A stretch of 64,000 nt of DNA from CAZYFH01 sp964646815 (GCA_964646815.1 CAZYFH010000015.1:1-64000), one strand, 5' to 3'. Counted from the stretch's first letter, positions 49,484 to 59,167 are shown. Numbers and translations are program-made. The notes: generated by a model not told the origin, from the sequence alone.

Positions 49484-50635
49484 GTGCTCGTAACCACGTT
49501 CCTCCCACGCTTGGCAATCGTCGGTGTGCTCGCCGTCTCGAGTCCGCCGCTCCTGCCAGCGTGCAACTCCGACTCATCCGACTCATCCGACGAGGACAGC
49601 GAGGTCTTCACCGCCGCCGACGGCACCACGTTTCGAGCGGAGGTCGTCGTCACGGGCCTCGACATCCCGTGGAGCCTGGCGTTCACACCCGACGGCCGAC
49701 TCTTCGTCACCGAGCGACCGGCTCGGGTCCGCATCGTCCAGAATGGCCAACTGCTCGAGACGCCCGCGCTCACCCTGACCGACGCCTGGGCGAACGGGGA
49801 AGCGGGAGTGCTCGGCATCGCCGTCGACCCCGCGTTCTCCCTAAACCGGTTCGTCTACCTGCTGTATACGCAGGACCGGGACTCCTTACCGGTCAACCGC
49901 GTCGTGCGGTACCGGGAGCTCAACAACACGCTGGCGGAGGAGGTGGTCATCTTTGACGACATCCCGGGCGCGCTGACGCACGACGGCGGACGCGTGCGGT
50001 TCGGCCCGGACGGCCTGCTGTACATCACGATGGGTGACGTTCGGGAGGAGAGCGACGCACAGGACCTTGCCGCCTTCACGGGTAAAATCTTCCGCCTCAA
50101 CGCCGACGGGACCACACCGTCCTCGAATCCCCTCGCCTCGCCGGTCTATTCGTACGGGCATCGCAACCCGCAGGGCCTCGACTGGCACCCGGTGAGCGGC
50201 GCGCTATGGGCCACCGAGCATGGCGATGTCGGCAACGACGAGGTGAACCGAATCGAGGCAGGATCCAACTACGGCTGGCCCGTCATCGAGGGAGGCGGCA
50301 CGATGCCCGGCATGTTGACGCCCGTGCTCTCTTTTTCGCCGTCGATTGCACCCTCCGGCGCATCGTTCTATGTCGGTCAGGCGATCCCTGGGTTCAGGAA
50401 CGACCTCTTCTTTGCCACCCTCCGGGGCGAGCATCTGCACCGGGTGCGCCTCGACCCGGCGGACCCGGGCCAGGTGCTCAGTGATGAACGGCTGCTTGAG
50501 GGTCGCTTCGGCCGGCTCCGTGACGTCGTCAGTGGCCCTGACGGCGCGCTCTATATCTGCACCAGCAACCGCGACGGTCGCGGGCGTGTCGCCGCGGATG
50601 ACGACAGGATCATCCGTATCGTGCCGAACGTCTGA
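49484..50635 (+). CDS. PQQ-dependent sugar dehydrogenase (soluble aldose-dehydrogenase type)
   Basis: A 383-residue lipoprotein starting at GTG 49484, with lipobox LLPAC and a Ser/Asp linker. The six-bladed propeller of the GDH-B/Asd family is clear: GLDIPWSLAFTPDGRLFVTE, GEAGVLGIAVDPAF, LTHDGGRVRFGPDGLLYITM (with catalytic His), YSYGHRNPQGLDWHPVSGAL, WATEHGDVGNDEVNRIEAGS and NYGWPVIEGG. GHRNPQG and EHG are the PQQ and substrate-site hallmarks. It oxidises aldoses at C1 in the periplasm and adds to the PQQ enzymes in this window. Confidence 0.9.
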   Translation: MLVTTFLPRLAIVGVLAVSSPPLLPACNSDSSDSSDEDSEVFTAADGTTFRAEVVVTGLDIPWSLAFTPDGRLFVTERPARVRIVQNGQLLETPALTLTDAWANGEAGVLGIAVDPAFSLNRFVYLLYTQDRDSLPVNRVVRYRELNNTLAEEVVIFDDIPGALTHDGGRVRFGPDGLLYITMGDVREESDAQDLAAFTGKIFRLNADGTTPSSNPLASPVYSYGHRNPQGLDWHPVSGALWATEHGDVGNDEVNRIEAGSNYGWPVIEGGGTMPGMLTPVLSFSPSIAPSGASFYVGQAIPGFRNDLFFATLRGEHLHRVRLDPADPGQVLSDERLLEGRFGRLRDVVSGPDGALYICTSNRDGRGRVAADDDRIIRIVPNV

Positions 50636-50639
50636 CACC

Positions 50640-50930
50640 CGTCGGCCCCAGCTTGCGGTGCGAGAATCCGAGGTGAGTGCGTACGGGTGTGCACAGTTGT
50701 GTGCGGATGCCCAAGATTGGGGCAGTCTTCGCGTGCGACATACGAAATAGTAAGCCCATTGCGACCGCTATTCGCGGGGCAAGATCCATAGAACTAGCTG
50801 ATAAATGGATGCTTGCATTATCAGACCAGCCTCAGGTCGCCTTGGCATCGCCTGTGCGTTGTGTGTAGCCGGAATGACGCGCTGCACAGAACGACACGCC
50901 GGAACCTGAAGTCAGCGCGTGGCGCCGCCG
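50640..50930. other. Gene-poor stretch with lower GC
   Basis: About 290 bases with no convincing gene. From ~50730 to 50830 base composition is visibly less GC-rich than the neighbours. A 63-codon frame there (PKIGAVFACDIRNSKPIATA; IELADKWMLALSDQP) reads somewhat protein-like but matches nothing I recognise. It could be a transferred fragment. Confidence 0.3.
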
Positions 50931-51653
50931 TCGAGACGGTGCTGATGATATTGATGATCTTCTCGGCGCTCTGCACCGCCATGACGACGAGCGGCCAGAC
51001 GGAGATGATGGTGGCGCGGAACATCGTGTCAGCGGCGCAATCTCACGCGGCGGACGAGTCTGGGCTCAAACACGCCGTCGAGTTGACGATTCCGATCCTC
51101 CGGCAGTTCACACAGAACGGCTTCCCCAGCGTCAGCGGCGCGATGACCGGACGGCCTGACCGGCACCTGGGAGGGCCAACGGCGACCTCGACATCTCCGG
51201 CGATCCGAGTATCGCGCAGGACGCGACGGCGTTCGGCGCCTACACGATATCCGGAACGCCGACGAGCGGGGGCATGTCGGGCAGCGGGCACGCCCAGCTG
51301 ACCATCCCACTCGTGGCCGCCAATCGACCACATCGCGAACGCGGGCTTCATCCGTGGAGGCGTGAGAGAAGCGGAGCGGGGAGTATTGGCGCGGGCGCGC
51401 GACCGCCTACGACCGCCGGCTGACACGTCTTCGCGACGATGTCGCGGCGATCAAGGGCCGCGTCAGAGCGCTCGAAACGCAGATCGCCATCGCCGCAACA
51501 AGGACCGGGCCGGACGGCTGCGCCGCGAGCAGGCCGAGGCGTCGGCGCCCTTGAAGGGGGCTTTGCAGAATCTATCGTTCCCGCGCACGAGGTTCGAGGA
51601 CTTTCAGGCGTTCGCCGCCCAAAAGGACGTCGACCCCCAGTGGCTGCGCTAGC
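50931..51653 (+). pseudogene. Remnant of a secreted coiled-coil protein gene
   Basis: Three frames give fragments of one or two proteins: VLMILMIFSALCTAMTTSGQ (hydrophobic), GDLDISGDPSIAQDATAFGA with TISGTPTSGGMSGSGHAQLT (beta-rich, glycine-rich), and AYDRRLTRLRDDVAAIKGRV leading to LQNLSFPRTRFEDFQAFAAQ, which ends KDVDPQWLR at a TAG (51651-51653). Frameshifts separate them. The last piece looks like a coiled coil. No family was recognised. Confidence 0.4.
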
Positions 51654-51661
51654 AGCCTGTC

Positions 51662-52501
51662 CTAAAGTCCCAGCTGCGCCGCCATGTCGTCGAAATCGGT
51701 CGCGACGACATCAAAGTCGAGGTCAGGCGTGAGATCGCGCTCTACATCCGGCCCGAACTCGGTCGGACGCGGCACATAGGCGGTACGGAACCCGACCTTC
51801 GATGAGGCGCGCAGGTCTCCCTTGTGCGCGGCCACCATCATCACCTGCTCCGGCGCCAACCCGAGCAGGTCGGCCGCGGTCCGGTACGCCTTCGGGTCCG
51901 GCTTGTAGGCGCGAGCCAGCTCGGCCGAGAGCACGGCATCCCACGGCAGCCCGGCGTTCTTCGCCATGTTGACGAGCAACGCGACGTTGCCGTTCGACAG
52001 GCTCGCCAGCACGTAGCGCGTGCGCAGCCGCGTCAGGCCCCGAATGGTGTCGGGCCAGGGAGTGAGGCGGTGCCAGGCGAAGTTGAGGTCGACGAGTTCA
52101 TCCTCGGTCAGTCCCGTCAGACCGAACTGCGGCACCAACTCGTCGAGAATCATGCGGTGGAGATCGTCGATCTTGGTCCACGGGAGCTCGCCGCGACGGA
52201 CGCGCCCCATGGCCGGGCCATACCCCCCGCGCCACGCGTCGGCGAAGGCCGCCCAATCCGCGTCGATCCCCTTGCGCCGCCCGACCGCCTCGCCTTCGCG
52301 CGTGATGCTCGACCGCCAATCGACCACGGTGCCGAAGACGTCGAAGGTCATCGCTCGGACGCCGCGGACGCGGTCACTCAGCGCCTGACGCGATGCCCGC
52401 CCCTCCAGCGCCACCGGTCGAGCGAACGCCGCCGTCACGAACGCCGCGGTGCCGAGCTGAAGGAAGTCACGCCGCCGCAGGTCACACGTGCTGTTTGCCA
52501 T
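51662..52501 (-). CDS. Exported haloacid-dehalogenase type II-like hydrolase
   Basis: A 279-residue HAD-superfamily protein from ATG 52501. The N-terminus is a Tat-like signal (RRRDFLQLGTAAFVTAAFA), unusual for dehalogenases, which are generally cytoplasmic. HAD motif I is MTFDVFGTVVDWRSSI (nucleophilic Asp), motif II is VLASLSNGN, motif III Lys is in ARAYKPDPKAYRTAADLLG, and motif IV is VVATDFDDMA. L-2-haloacid dehalogenases share this layout, but the substrate could be another organic acid or phosphate. Confidence 0.83.
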   Translation of the reverse strand: MANSTCDLRRRDFLQLGTAAFVTAAFARPVALEGRASRQALSDRVRGVRAMTFDVFGTVVDWRSSITREGEAVGRRKGIDADWAAFADAWRGGYGPAMGRVRRGELPWTKIDDLHRMILDELVPQFGLTGLTEDELVDLNFAWHRLTPWPDTIRGLTRLRTRYVLASLSNGNVALLVNMAKNAGLPWDAVLSAELARAYKPDPKAYRTAADLLGLAPEQVMMVAAHKGDLRASSKVGFRTAYVPRPTEFGPDVERDLTPDLDFDVVATDFDDMAAQLGL

Positions 52502-52581
52502 GAGGCCTCCGTATTGGACGGGGACAGCGTATCGCTCGCGTGGCTGGTTGTCCATGAATCCAGGATCTCGTGCCCCCTGCA

Positions 52582-52974
52582 CTACTCCGTCGCGACGATC
52601 GTCCCGTCCAAGCTGTCGTTCTGGGCGTTGATATGGTCATGGAACGCGCAGGTTTCGACCGTCGTGAAGTTCCCTGTCTCACGCGCGTCCCCGGGTCGCA
52701 GATATCCGACCTGGTTGATCTGTGGGCAGCGCTCGTGTGTCGGATGATCGTCGGATGACATTTCGTGGTCGATGCCGTCGTTGTTGATGAACAGCACACG
52801 TTCGCCGACGAGAATCGTGATCGAGGTCGGACGAACCCCGGTCGCCGTGATCGTGATGACGTTGGGGTTCGATCCGGATCCCGGTCCCTCGCTACTCGGT
52901 TCGGTCGGCGATCGGTCGCACGCGACGGCAAGGACAACCACCCCGCTCGCCACGACTCCGTGTGCTGCCCTCAT
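52582..52974 (-). CDS. Plastocyanin-like cupredoxin lipoprotein
   Basis: A 130-residue lipoprotein (lipobox AVACDRSP) from ATG 52974. The copper ligands are visible: His in NNDGIDHEMSSDDHPTHERC, then the Cys and His in VETCAFHDHINAQND. ITATGVRPTSITILVGERVL is the cupredoxin strand preceding them. It probably carries single electrons in the periplasm or binds copper. It is divergent from the ECF sigma gene. Confidence 0.8.
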   Translation of the reverse strand: MRAAHGVVASGVVVLAVACDRSPTEPSSEGPGSGSNPNVITITATGVRPTSITILVGERVLFINNDGIDHEMSSDDHPTHERCPQINQVGYLRPGDARETGNFTTVETCAFHDHINAQNDSLDGTIVATE

Positions 52975-53072
52975 CCGAACCGTCCTCCCCGTCCAGCGCG
53001 TCCTGTCAGCAGGATCCTCACCCCACACTATCGCACGAAGCGGTCCCGTCGCCGGGGGTTGGAGTAAGATCC

Positions 53073-53711
53073 GTGATCACGATGTTGGGGCTTGCCGTTG
53101 TCAACGACGCCAAGACGGACTTGACTGGGAACGCACCGCCGCAGACCAGCACCGCCAGCGCCGACCAGAACCTGTTCCAGCAGGTCGCCGACGGTGACGC
53201 CGGCGCGCTCGCCGCGCTTTACGACGCCCACGGTCGCGCTGTCTTCTCTCTCGCCATACGCATCGTCAACGACCAAGCTGAGGCGGAGGGGGTCGTCCAG
53301 GACGTGTTCTCGCAGGCGTGGCGGCAGGCGGGGCGCTATGACGCCGCCCGGGCGTCAGTCGCCGGGTGGCTGCTGATGATGGCCCGCAGCCGGGCGATCG
53401 ACCGCGTGCGGGCGCGTGGTGCGCGGCCGGATGCCGCGTCGCCCGCGCGCGACAGCGGCAGCGTGCGTCTACCGGACCCCGCCCGCGGACAGGATGTTTC
53501 GGTCCAAACCGGTGAGGAGGCTGCGAGGCTCGTGACGGCGCTGGCCAATCTGCCGTTCCTGCAGCGGGTGGCGATCGAGCTCGCCTATTTCGAGGGCCTA
53601 TCGCAATCGCAGATTGCCGACCGCCTGGAACAACCGCTCGGCAGCGTCAAGACACGCATCCAAGCGGGACTGATGAAGCTGCGCGTGGCGCTCGAGGACA
53701 TCATTTCATGA
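53073..53711 (+). CDS. ECF-family RNA polymerase sigma factor
   Basis: A 212-residue sigma factor from GTG 53073, with GGAG 8 nt upstream. Region 2 is GALAALYDAHGRAVFSLAIR and AEGVVQDVFSQAWRQAGRYD, with WLLMMARSRAIDRVRARGAR. Region 4 is LPFLQRVAIELAYFEGLSQS with QIADRLEQPLGSVKTRIQAG. It overlaps the following anti-sigma gene by 4 nt, forming an ECF/RskA-type (SigK-like) pair. It would be released when the anti-sigma factor is inactivated by an envelope or redox signal. Confidence 0.92.
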   Translation: MITMLGLAVVNDAKTDLTGNAPPQTSTASADQNLFQQVADGDAGALAALYDAHGRAVFSLAIRIVNDQAEAEGVVQDVFSQAWRQAGRYDAARASVAGWLLMMARSRAIDRVRARGARPDAASPARDSGSVRLPDPARGQDVSVQTGEEAARLVTALANLPFLQRVAIELAYFEGLSQSQIADRLEQPLGSVKTRIQAGLMKLRVALEDIIS

Positions 53712-54577
53712 GCGAGCCGACGCACGAACCGTTCCACGGGCTGGCAAGCCTCTACGCGCTCGGCGCCTTGACCGAGCGCGAGCGTTCGGCGTTCGAGGAT
53801 CACCTGGAGACGTGCCGCGCGTGTGTCGCCGATGTGATGTCGCTGTTGCCCGTCACACATCGTCTGGCCGGCGCCGCGCCGTCACGGGAGCCAAGTGGCG
53901 ACGTCCGGGCCCGTATCGTGCAGACGATCACCGGGTCACCCCCAGAATCCGACGCTGACGACGTCGCCCTGCCCACACCGGTCTCGGGGTCCTCGATGGA
54001 TCGACCGGCGGCCCCTCGTCGCACGGGTGGCCCCGCGTGGCTGCTGGTTCGCCTCGCCGCCGCCGTCATGCTCATCGTGGCCGCCGGCCTTGGCTGGTTC
54101 GCCGCGCAGCAGTTCAACCTGGCCCGCGCGCTCCAGGAGAACCTCGACGGCGCCAATCGGCGCGCCACGCTCGCCGAACTCGAGGTATCGACCGCGAAGC
54201 GGACGGCCGCGGAAGCCCGACAGCGGGCGGCTATTCTCGCGGCGCCCGACGCACTCACCATCGGACTGGCGGGTCAGCCAGCCGCGCCCGACGCCGTCGC
54301 CCGCGTCTTCTGGAGCTCGGCGGAGGGCGTGGTGTTCACCGCCGCCGGCCTCCCCGCTGTGCGCGCCGGCCGCGTCTACCAGCTCTGGTTCGTCCCCAAC
54401 TCGAACCCCGTCAGTGCGGGTCTGTTCACGGTCGACGACGAAGGGCGCGTCGCGGCGAGCGTCGCTAGGCCAGACGAGGTCACAGTACCAGTCCCAATGG
54501 CGGTCACGCTCGAGCCCGAGGGTGGCGTCGACTCACCGACTGGCGAGGTGTATCTTCTCGGTCGCCCCTCCAGCTAG
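53708..54577 (+). CDS. Anti-sigma factor with zinc-finger (ZAS-like) and RskA domain
   Basis: A 289-residue membrane protein. The N-terminal ~55 residues hold FEDHLETCRACVADVM, a zinc-binding anti-sigma segment (LYALGALTERERSAFEDHLE). One membrane helix (LLVRLAAAVMLIVAAGLGWF) lies near residue 120, a short coiled coil follows, and the C-terminal RskA domain includes VVFTAAGLPAVRAGRVYQLW and VAVTLEPEGG-like text (MAVTLEPEGGVDSPTGEVYL). It holds the partner sigma factor at the membrane. Its ATG overlaps the sigma stop. Confidence 0.9.
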   Translation: MSEPTHEPFHGLASLYALGALTERERSAFEDHLETCRACVADVMSLLPVTHRLAGAAPSREPSGDVRARIVQTITGSPPESDADDVALPTPVSGSSMDRPAAPRRTGGPAWLLVRLAAAVMLIVAAGLGWFAAQQFNLARALQENLDGANRRATLAELEVSTAKRTAAEARQRAAILAAPDALTIGLAGQPAAPDAVARVFWSSAEGVVFTAAGLPAVRAGRVYQLWFVPNSNPVSAGLFTVDDEGRVAASVARPDEVTVPVPMAVTLEPEGGVDSPTGEVYLLGRPSS

Positions 54578-54619
54578 TGAACGGTAATAGCCATTTGTAG
54601 GGCGATTTCAGGCCGGGAC

Positions 54620-54919
54620 GCGCCGCATAGCACTCCCTCTCCAGTCTGGTTACGCCCGCGTCTTCGTCGATGGCCAGGATCGCGGGGTGCCGCTTCCGGC
54701 CGGACTCGTCCAGATCGACAGGGCGACTATTACGGAGGGATGGGTCGACGGCGAGCACCTCGGGGTGACGCCGTTTGCCGCCACGCACGTGCCGATCGGG
54801 ACAAGCACATTCCGACTGCGGTTCCCGCACGCGAGCGAAGCGACCGCCCCGGTCGACGGCACGGTTGGTGACACGGGGACCTTGATGATCGACCGCGCGC
54901 GCGCCCCGTATCGGACCGG
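54620..54919 (+). pseudogene. PEGA-domain remnant
   Basis: Between the anti-sigma and ceramidase genes one plus-strand frame reads GYARVFVDGQDRGVPLPAGL, then VDGEHLGVTPFAATHVPIGT and FRLRFPHASEATAPVDG, which is typical of PEGA domains (VxVDGxxxGxTP). There is no start codon in an appropriate place and the frame runs into the antisense of the ceramidase gene. It is probably the tail of a lost kinase or surface protein gene. Confidence 0.5.
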
Positions 54920-56245
54920 CTACGGCAGCGCTGACAGCTTTCCTGCCTGGAAGTGGAGATTGATCAGGGCGCGGTTGACGAGGTGCTCACCCGCCCCCAG
55001 CTCGACGATGGTCGAGCTGTCCGCCCCATACCCACCCTCGGCCGCCGCTCGGATGGTCGGGAAGTATCCCGCGTGTCCGTTGGCATACCCGACGAACAAC
55101 GTATGACGTACCATGCTCTGCTGTTTGAGCTGCAGGCCATGCTCGACGAAGAACTCGCCGGGGAACATCGCGATGGCGACGGACGGACCGAACAGCAACG
55201 TGGCGATCTCGGCGTCTCGCTCCCGTTCGAACCGCGCGATCGCATCAGTGCCGACCCCCGCCTGCACGCGCGCATCGCCAATGTCCCAACGAGGCCCGAG
55301 CGCCACGACGTCGCGGTGGAGCGACACCCACGGCGTGTCCTCGTAGCCGGTCACGTCGGCGCGAACGCGTAGGACCTCGCGAGCCAGCGCCTCGCCCATC
55401 CGCTGCGATTCCTCGAACGCACCCTCGGCTGGCGGCGTCTTGTCCCAGAAGGGGTTGATGTCCCCGGCGGCGCCTTGCAGAAACATGGTCTGCCCGCCGA
55501 CCAGTCGATCCACCATCGCCACGAGTGACCCCGGGTAGTCGGCGGACAGCTCAAGGTTCTCTGGGCCGAGCACGACCGGATGACAGGCGAAGTTGACCAA
55601 CGTCGCGATCGGCGCGCCCGCCAGCGTGTCGAACGCCAGCACCCCGATGGTGTGATCCACGGGATTCGTCGGTCGCCGGTCGCGATTCGCCCAACGCATC
55701 TCGACCGTGCCGTCAGGCAGCACGCGGCGCCGGTTGTGTCCCTCTTCGAGCCGGCCCCACCCGGCCGCGAGCTTCGCCCGCGTACGGTTCGCATCCGCCT
55801 CGACGACCGCGCTGGTGATGGCCTGCACCAACTCGTCGGCATACTGCAACTCGGTCGTCTGGCCGCCCGCGGCGAGCGCCGGCCCGGAGTGCGTGTGCGA
55901 CGCCGTGATCAGGACATCGTTCAGGCCGATAGCGTCGGCCACGGCTGCACGCGCACGCGAGGTCACATCGGTATCGACGTAACCGAGGTCCAGTGTCACG
56001 AGCGCGACCTTGGTCCGCCCGTCGAACGCAACCAGCGCCCGTGCAACGAGCGGGTCGTGCACACCACGGGATGGCTCCGCGCCGCGCGCGCCGTAACCAT
56101 ACATCCGGCCCCCAGGATCGGGTGTTACGTCGGCGGACGCGGTGCCGACCTCGAGCTGCGCCGCTGCGGGCGAGGCGCCGAGGAGGATCGCCGACAGCAC
56201 AAGCACGCTGGATGGACGCAACGGGCTCGAGTCCCCAGGGCTCAC
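54920..56245 (-). CDS. Exported neutral/alkaline ceramidase-like hydrolase
   Basis: A 441-residue protein starting at GTG 56245 with a signal peptide (SVLVLSAILLGASPAAAQ). The N-terminal domain of neutral ceramidases is visible: VGTASADVTPDPGGRMYGYG, RALVAFDGRTKVALVTLDLG, LITASHTHSGPALAAGG (zinc His cluster) and VNFACHPVVLGPENLELSAD (third His and NxxCHP motif). FLQGAAGDINPFWDKTP is also conserved. The length is short compared with about 650 residues in characterised enzymes, lacking the C-terminal Ig-like domain. It hydrolyses amide-linked lipids or possibly other amides. Confidence 0.85.
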   Translation of the reverse strand: MSPGDSSPLRPSSVLVLSAILLGASPAAAQLEVGTASADVTPDPGGRMYGYGARGAEPSRGVHDPLVARALVAFDGRTKVALVTLDLGYVDTDVTSRARAAVADAIGLNDVLITASHTHSGPALAAGGQTTELQYADELVQAITSAVVEADANRTRAKLAAGWGRLEEGHNRRRVLPDGTVEMRWANRDRRPTNPVDHTIGVLAFDTLAGAPIATLVNFACHPVVLGPENLELSADYPGSLVAMVDRLVGGQTMFLQGAAGDINPFWDKTPPAEGAFEESQRMGEALAREVLRVRADVTGYEDTPWVSLHRDVVALGPRWDIGDARVQAGVGTDAIARFERERDAEIATLLFGPSVAIAMFPGEFFVEHGLQLKQQSMVRHTLFVGYANGHAGYFPTIRAAAEGGYGADSSTIVELGAGEHLVNRALINLHFQAGKLSALP

Positions 56246-56290
56246 GGCTTAAGACTCAGGGCTGAGTGTGTAAGGCTTAGGGACATAAGC
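56246..56290. repeat. CTTAAG/CTTAGG short repeat
   Basis: GGCTTAAGACTCAGGGCTGAG is followed by AAGGCTTAGGGAC, a TTAGGG-rich variant in the gap between the ceramidase and PIG-L genes. It resembles the block at 59088. Confidence 0.4.
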
Positions 56291-56311
56291 TTGAAGCAGT
56301 CGAGGGAGCCG

Positions 56312-59047
56312 CTACCGGTCGGCACCAAGGCTCAACAGATTCGCGAGCAGCTCGTAGGCGCCGCTGGTGCCGGCGGGGAGCTGCCGCCACAACCCGAGTC
56401 CGACATAGAGCCACCGGCCATCACCCGACCGCGCCTCGACAAGCGCGCCGCGCTTGACGCCGGAGTTGAACTCGAATGAGTCCTCGAGCTCGACCAGGTC
56501 GACATACATGGCGTCCCGCTCGGCAAGAAAATACAGGCCACGCTCCTGCACCCAGCCCTCCCACGTCGACGCATCGACGCGGTTGGGCCATGCGAACACC
56601 TGGTGATCGTTTGCCAGGACGCGCAGCGGGGCGGCTTCGTCGGTCACGCGACCGCGACCGACTCGCGCCGGGTACGGTCCGTACTGCTCGGCGTTGAACT
56701 CGAACTTGTTGTACTGCACGATGGCGGTGCCGCCGGCGGCAACGTAGTCCAGCAGCCGGTCGTTGTTCGCCCGAAGATCGGTGCGGCGCTCGTAGGCGCG
56801 GACGCCTGTCACGATGACATCGAACTGGGACAGGTCGCCCCAGGCCAGGTCATCGGCCTCGAGGAACTCCAGCCGGGCGCCGAGTTGGTCGATTGCGGGC
56901 GGCACGGCGTCACCGACGCCGGTGATGTAGCCCACGGAGAGATTCGGAGCGATCGCCACGTCGAGCACCTTGATCGTCGAGGTCGCTGCGCGTGCGAGAT
57001 GGCGCCGACCCGTGTGTGGATACTCGATGACCTTATAACCTTGATCGAAGCTCGCGTCTGGCGTCGTAACGACGGCCCCGATTTCGTACTCGCCAACCGG
57101 CGCATCGCCGGGTGACACCATGAACCGCACGGTGCGCGATTCATCTTCACGTGTGAACGCCAGACGCGTGGGACCGGGCTCCATGCGCCACCCGGAGGGC
57201 AGCGCGAGCGAGACCTCAGCATCCCCGATCTCCGGGCTGGCGTTGGTGACCGTCACGCGGATCTCTCGGGCAACCACCGACGCGCTCGGGATGATCGCGA
57301 TCTCTGGAGTCAGCTCGACAGCAAAGCGCGGCACGACGTGGACCGGCATACGCTTCTCGCCCGTGAAGATGTCGTCGGCATAGCGGTGCTCGATCGGACG
57401 CTCAACCGTGACGCGGCCGCGCCCGAACTCGACCTCGAACCTGGCGCGAAACGGCGTCGATCTGAACGGCGCGCCAAACGGCACGTCGGCGTCGAACGCG
57501 TATCGCGCGGACCCGGACACGTGACTCCAGTGGATGCCGGTGAGCGCAGCATCGTCCGGGATGCGAAGGTCGGCGGCACAGGAGTAAACGGCGCCGGCGG
57601 CGAGCACGTCCTCCCCGCACGCAACCGTCGTGCGGTTGAAGCCATCAAGGCGCACGCCTTTCACGACCACATCGGCATCGCCGCGATTGGCCACCAGCGC
57701 CGAGAGCGCCACCGGTTGGCCCGGTGTCACCACTCCATCATGCGCCAGCGCCTCGAACCGCAGGCCATGCGCGAGGAACGCGGCCTGCTCGAACTGGCGC
57801 TCCTTCGCCGCAAGTCGAAAGTCGATCTCCCACCGGGCCGTCTCCGGCACCGCGAGCGCATCGAGTCCGCCGCGGAGGTTGCGCACGGCGGTCAGACCTG
57901 ACAGCACCGCCGCGCGGACAGCCGCGGCACCCCCGGTGTCGAACGCACCCAGCGCGGTTCGGGCGTGACGAGCGACCGCCGCCAAGCCGATGGTCAGGTC
58001 GTGCGGCGACGCAGCGCCCGTCGCAGCGACGAACCCGGCGAGGCCCTCGATCGAGGTATCGACGCCCTCGAACAGCGAGTCCTCGTCGGCATCCGCGTGG
58101 CCGGAGATCGTCGTCTGGTCCAGTCGGTAGCGGGACGTGGCGCGACCGGGGAGCGCGAGCAGCGCCGACGTCCCCTGGCATTTGTGCATGCTACGTGCAT
58201 GGCTGCCGATCTCGCTGTACGTGCGTCCGAGGAGCGGATCGTAGACATCGAGGTCCACCGATGCCCCGGGGCCCGTCGGTTCGGGCGGCCGAAACCGTGG
58301 CGGCCGCTCCCCACCGGAGCGCAATCCACTCGGTACGACGCCGGCCATCCAGAACGGGAAGCTATCGAGGAAGTAGAGCTTCTTGACCTGCCACGGACGC
58401 AGCCCCTCGACAATCTGCTCGGGATACTGATTCGGATCAGCCGCCGCGTCGTAGGCCTCACGGGCCAGCACGGCCGAAGCCTGATGATGCTGGCCCCCAC
58501 CGGGCCCGTCGGGACTCAATCCAGCGATGACATCAGGCCGCACGCTCCGGATGGTTCGCACGAAGTCACCGAGAATCTCCTCGCGGTTCCATTTCTCGAA
58601 CGTCTCCTCGATGCTGAACGAGTAGCCGAAGTCGACGGCCCTCGTGAAATACTGCTCCGCTCCGTCGAGACGGTGGGCAGCCAGCAACTCCTCGGTCCGC
58701 AACACAGCCAGGCCGTCAAAAAGCTCGGCGCCGATCTCGTTCTGCCCTCCATCCCCACGGGTTGCCGTCAGCAGGACGGTTCGATGCCCCTCGCCCTTGG
58801 CGAGCAGCGCCAGGAGCGCGTTGTTCTCGTCGTCGGGATGCGCCGTTGCCATCATGAACGTGCCAGCGCTGTTCAGCTGCCGCAGCGCCACGCCGAGCTC
58901 GACGCGCGCCGCATCGGCGCCGAGCGCCTGGGCTCGGACGGGCGCGACCCACTGCGACCCGTCGCTGGTGACCGCGAGCACGAGGGTCAACGCGACGGCG
59001 ACGGTGGACGCTAAGCGACGTGCTTGCATGGTTTTCGGAGTATACAT
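56312..59047 (-). CDS. Large exported PIG-L-family deacetylase
   Basis: A 911-residue protein from ATG 59047. Signal peptide to about residue 40. The PIG-L/LmbE zinc domain follows: TFMMATAHPDDENNALLALL (the AHPDDE motif), VLLTATRGDGGQNEIGAELF, RTEELLAAHRLDG and SPDGPGGGQHHQASAVLARE. A long C-terminal region includes an NEW-type Ig-like domain (AEVSLALPSGWRMEPG) and a glutamine-amidotransferase-like terminal domain (FDVIVTGVRAYERRTDLRAN; LLDYVAAGGTAIVQYNKFE). The enzyme probably removes N-acetyl groups from a surface or scavenged amino sugar; the substrate is unknown. Confidence 0.88.
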   Translation of the reverse strand: MYTPKTMQARRLASTVAVALTLVLAVTSDGSQWVAPVRAQALGADAARVELGVALRQLNSAGTFMMATAHPDDENNALLALLAKGEGHRTVLLTATRGDGGQNEIGAELFDGLAVLRTEELLAAHRLDGAEQYFTRAVDFGYSFSIEETFEKWNREEILGDFVRTIRSVRPDVIAGLSPDGPGGGQHHQASAVLAREAYDAAADPNQYPEQIVEGLRPWQVKKLYFLDSFPFWMAGVVPSGLRSGGERPPRFRPPEPTGPGASVDLDVYDPLLGRTYSEIGSHARSMHKCQGTSALLALPGRATSRYRLDQTTISGHADADEDSLFEGVDTSIEGLAGFVAATGAASPHDLTIGLAAVARHARTALGAFDTGGAAAVRAAVLSGLTAVRNLRGGLDALAVPETARWEIDFRLAAKERQFEQAAFLAHGLRFEALAHDGVVTPGQPVALSALVANRGDADVVVKGVRLDGFNRTTVACGEDVLAAGAVYSCAADLRIPDDAALTGIHWSHVSGSARYAFDADVPFGAPFRSTPFRARFEVEFGRGRVTVERPIEHRYADDIFTGEKRMPVHVVPRFAVELTPEIAIIPSASVVAREIRVTVTNASPEIGDAEVSLALPSGWRMEPGPTRLAFTREDESRTVRFMVSPGDAPVGEYEIGAVVTTPDASFDQGYKVIEYPHTGRRHLARAATSTIKVLDVAIAPNLSVGYITGVGDAVPPAIDQLGARLEFLEADDLAWGDLSQFDVIVTGVRAYERRTDLRANNDRLLDYVAAGGTAIVQYNKFEFNAEQYGPYPARVGRGRVTDEAAPLRVLANDHQVFAWPNRVDASTWEGWVQERGLYFLAERDAMYVDLVELEDSFEFNSGVKRGALVEARSGDGRWLYVGLGLWRQLPAGTSGAYELLANLLSLGADR

Positions 59048-59087
59048 CGGGAGCGCGCCGGTCCCTGCGGCTCTGCAGAGGGGCCCA

Positions 59088-59155
59088 TGAGTTTGAGTCT
59101 TAGGGCTTAGGGTTTGGCGGATGACGAGGTTCCCTGAGCCGGAGGCCAGGAGCCG
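59088..59155. repeat. TTAGGG/GGTTCC mixed repeat
   Basis: GAGTCTTAGGGCTTAGGG precedes GAGGTTCCCTGAGCCGGAGG and CCAGGAGCCG, combining the TTAGGG variant with the GGTTCC type in the PIG-L/bshA gap. Confidence 0.45.
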
Positions 59156-59167
59156 AAACGGCCTAGC

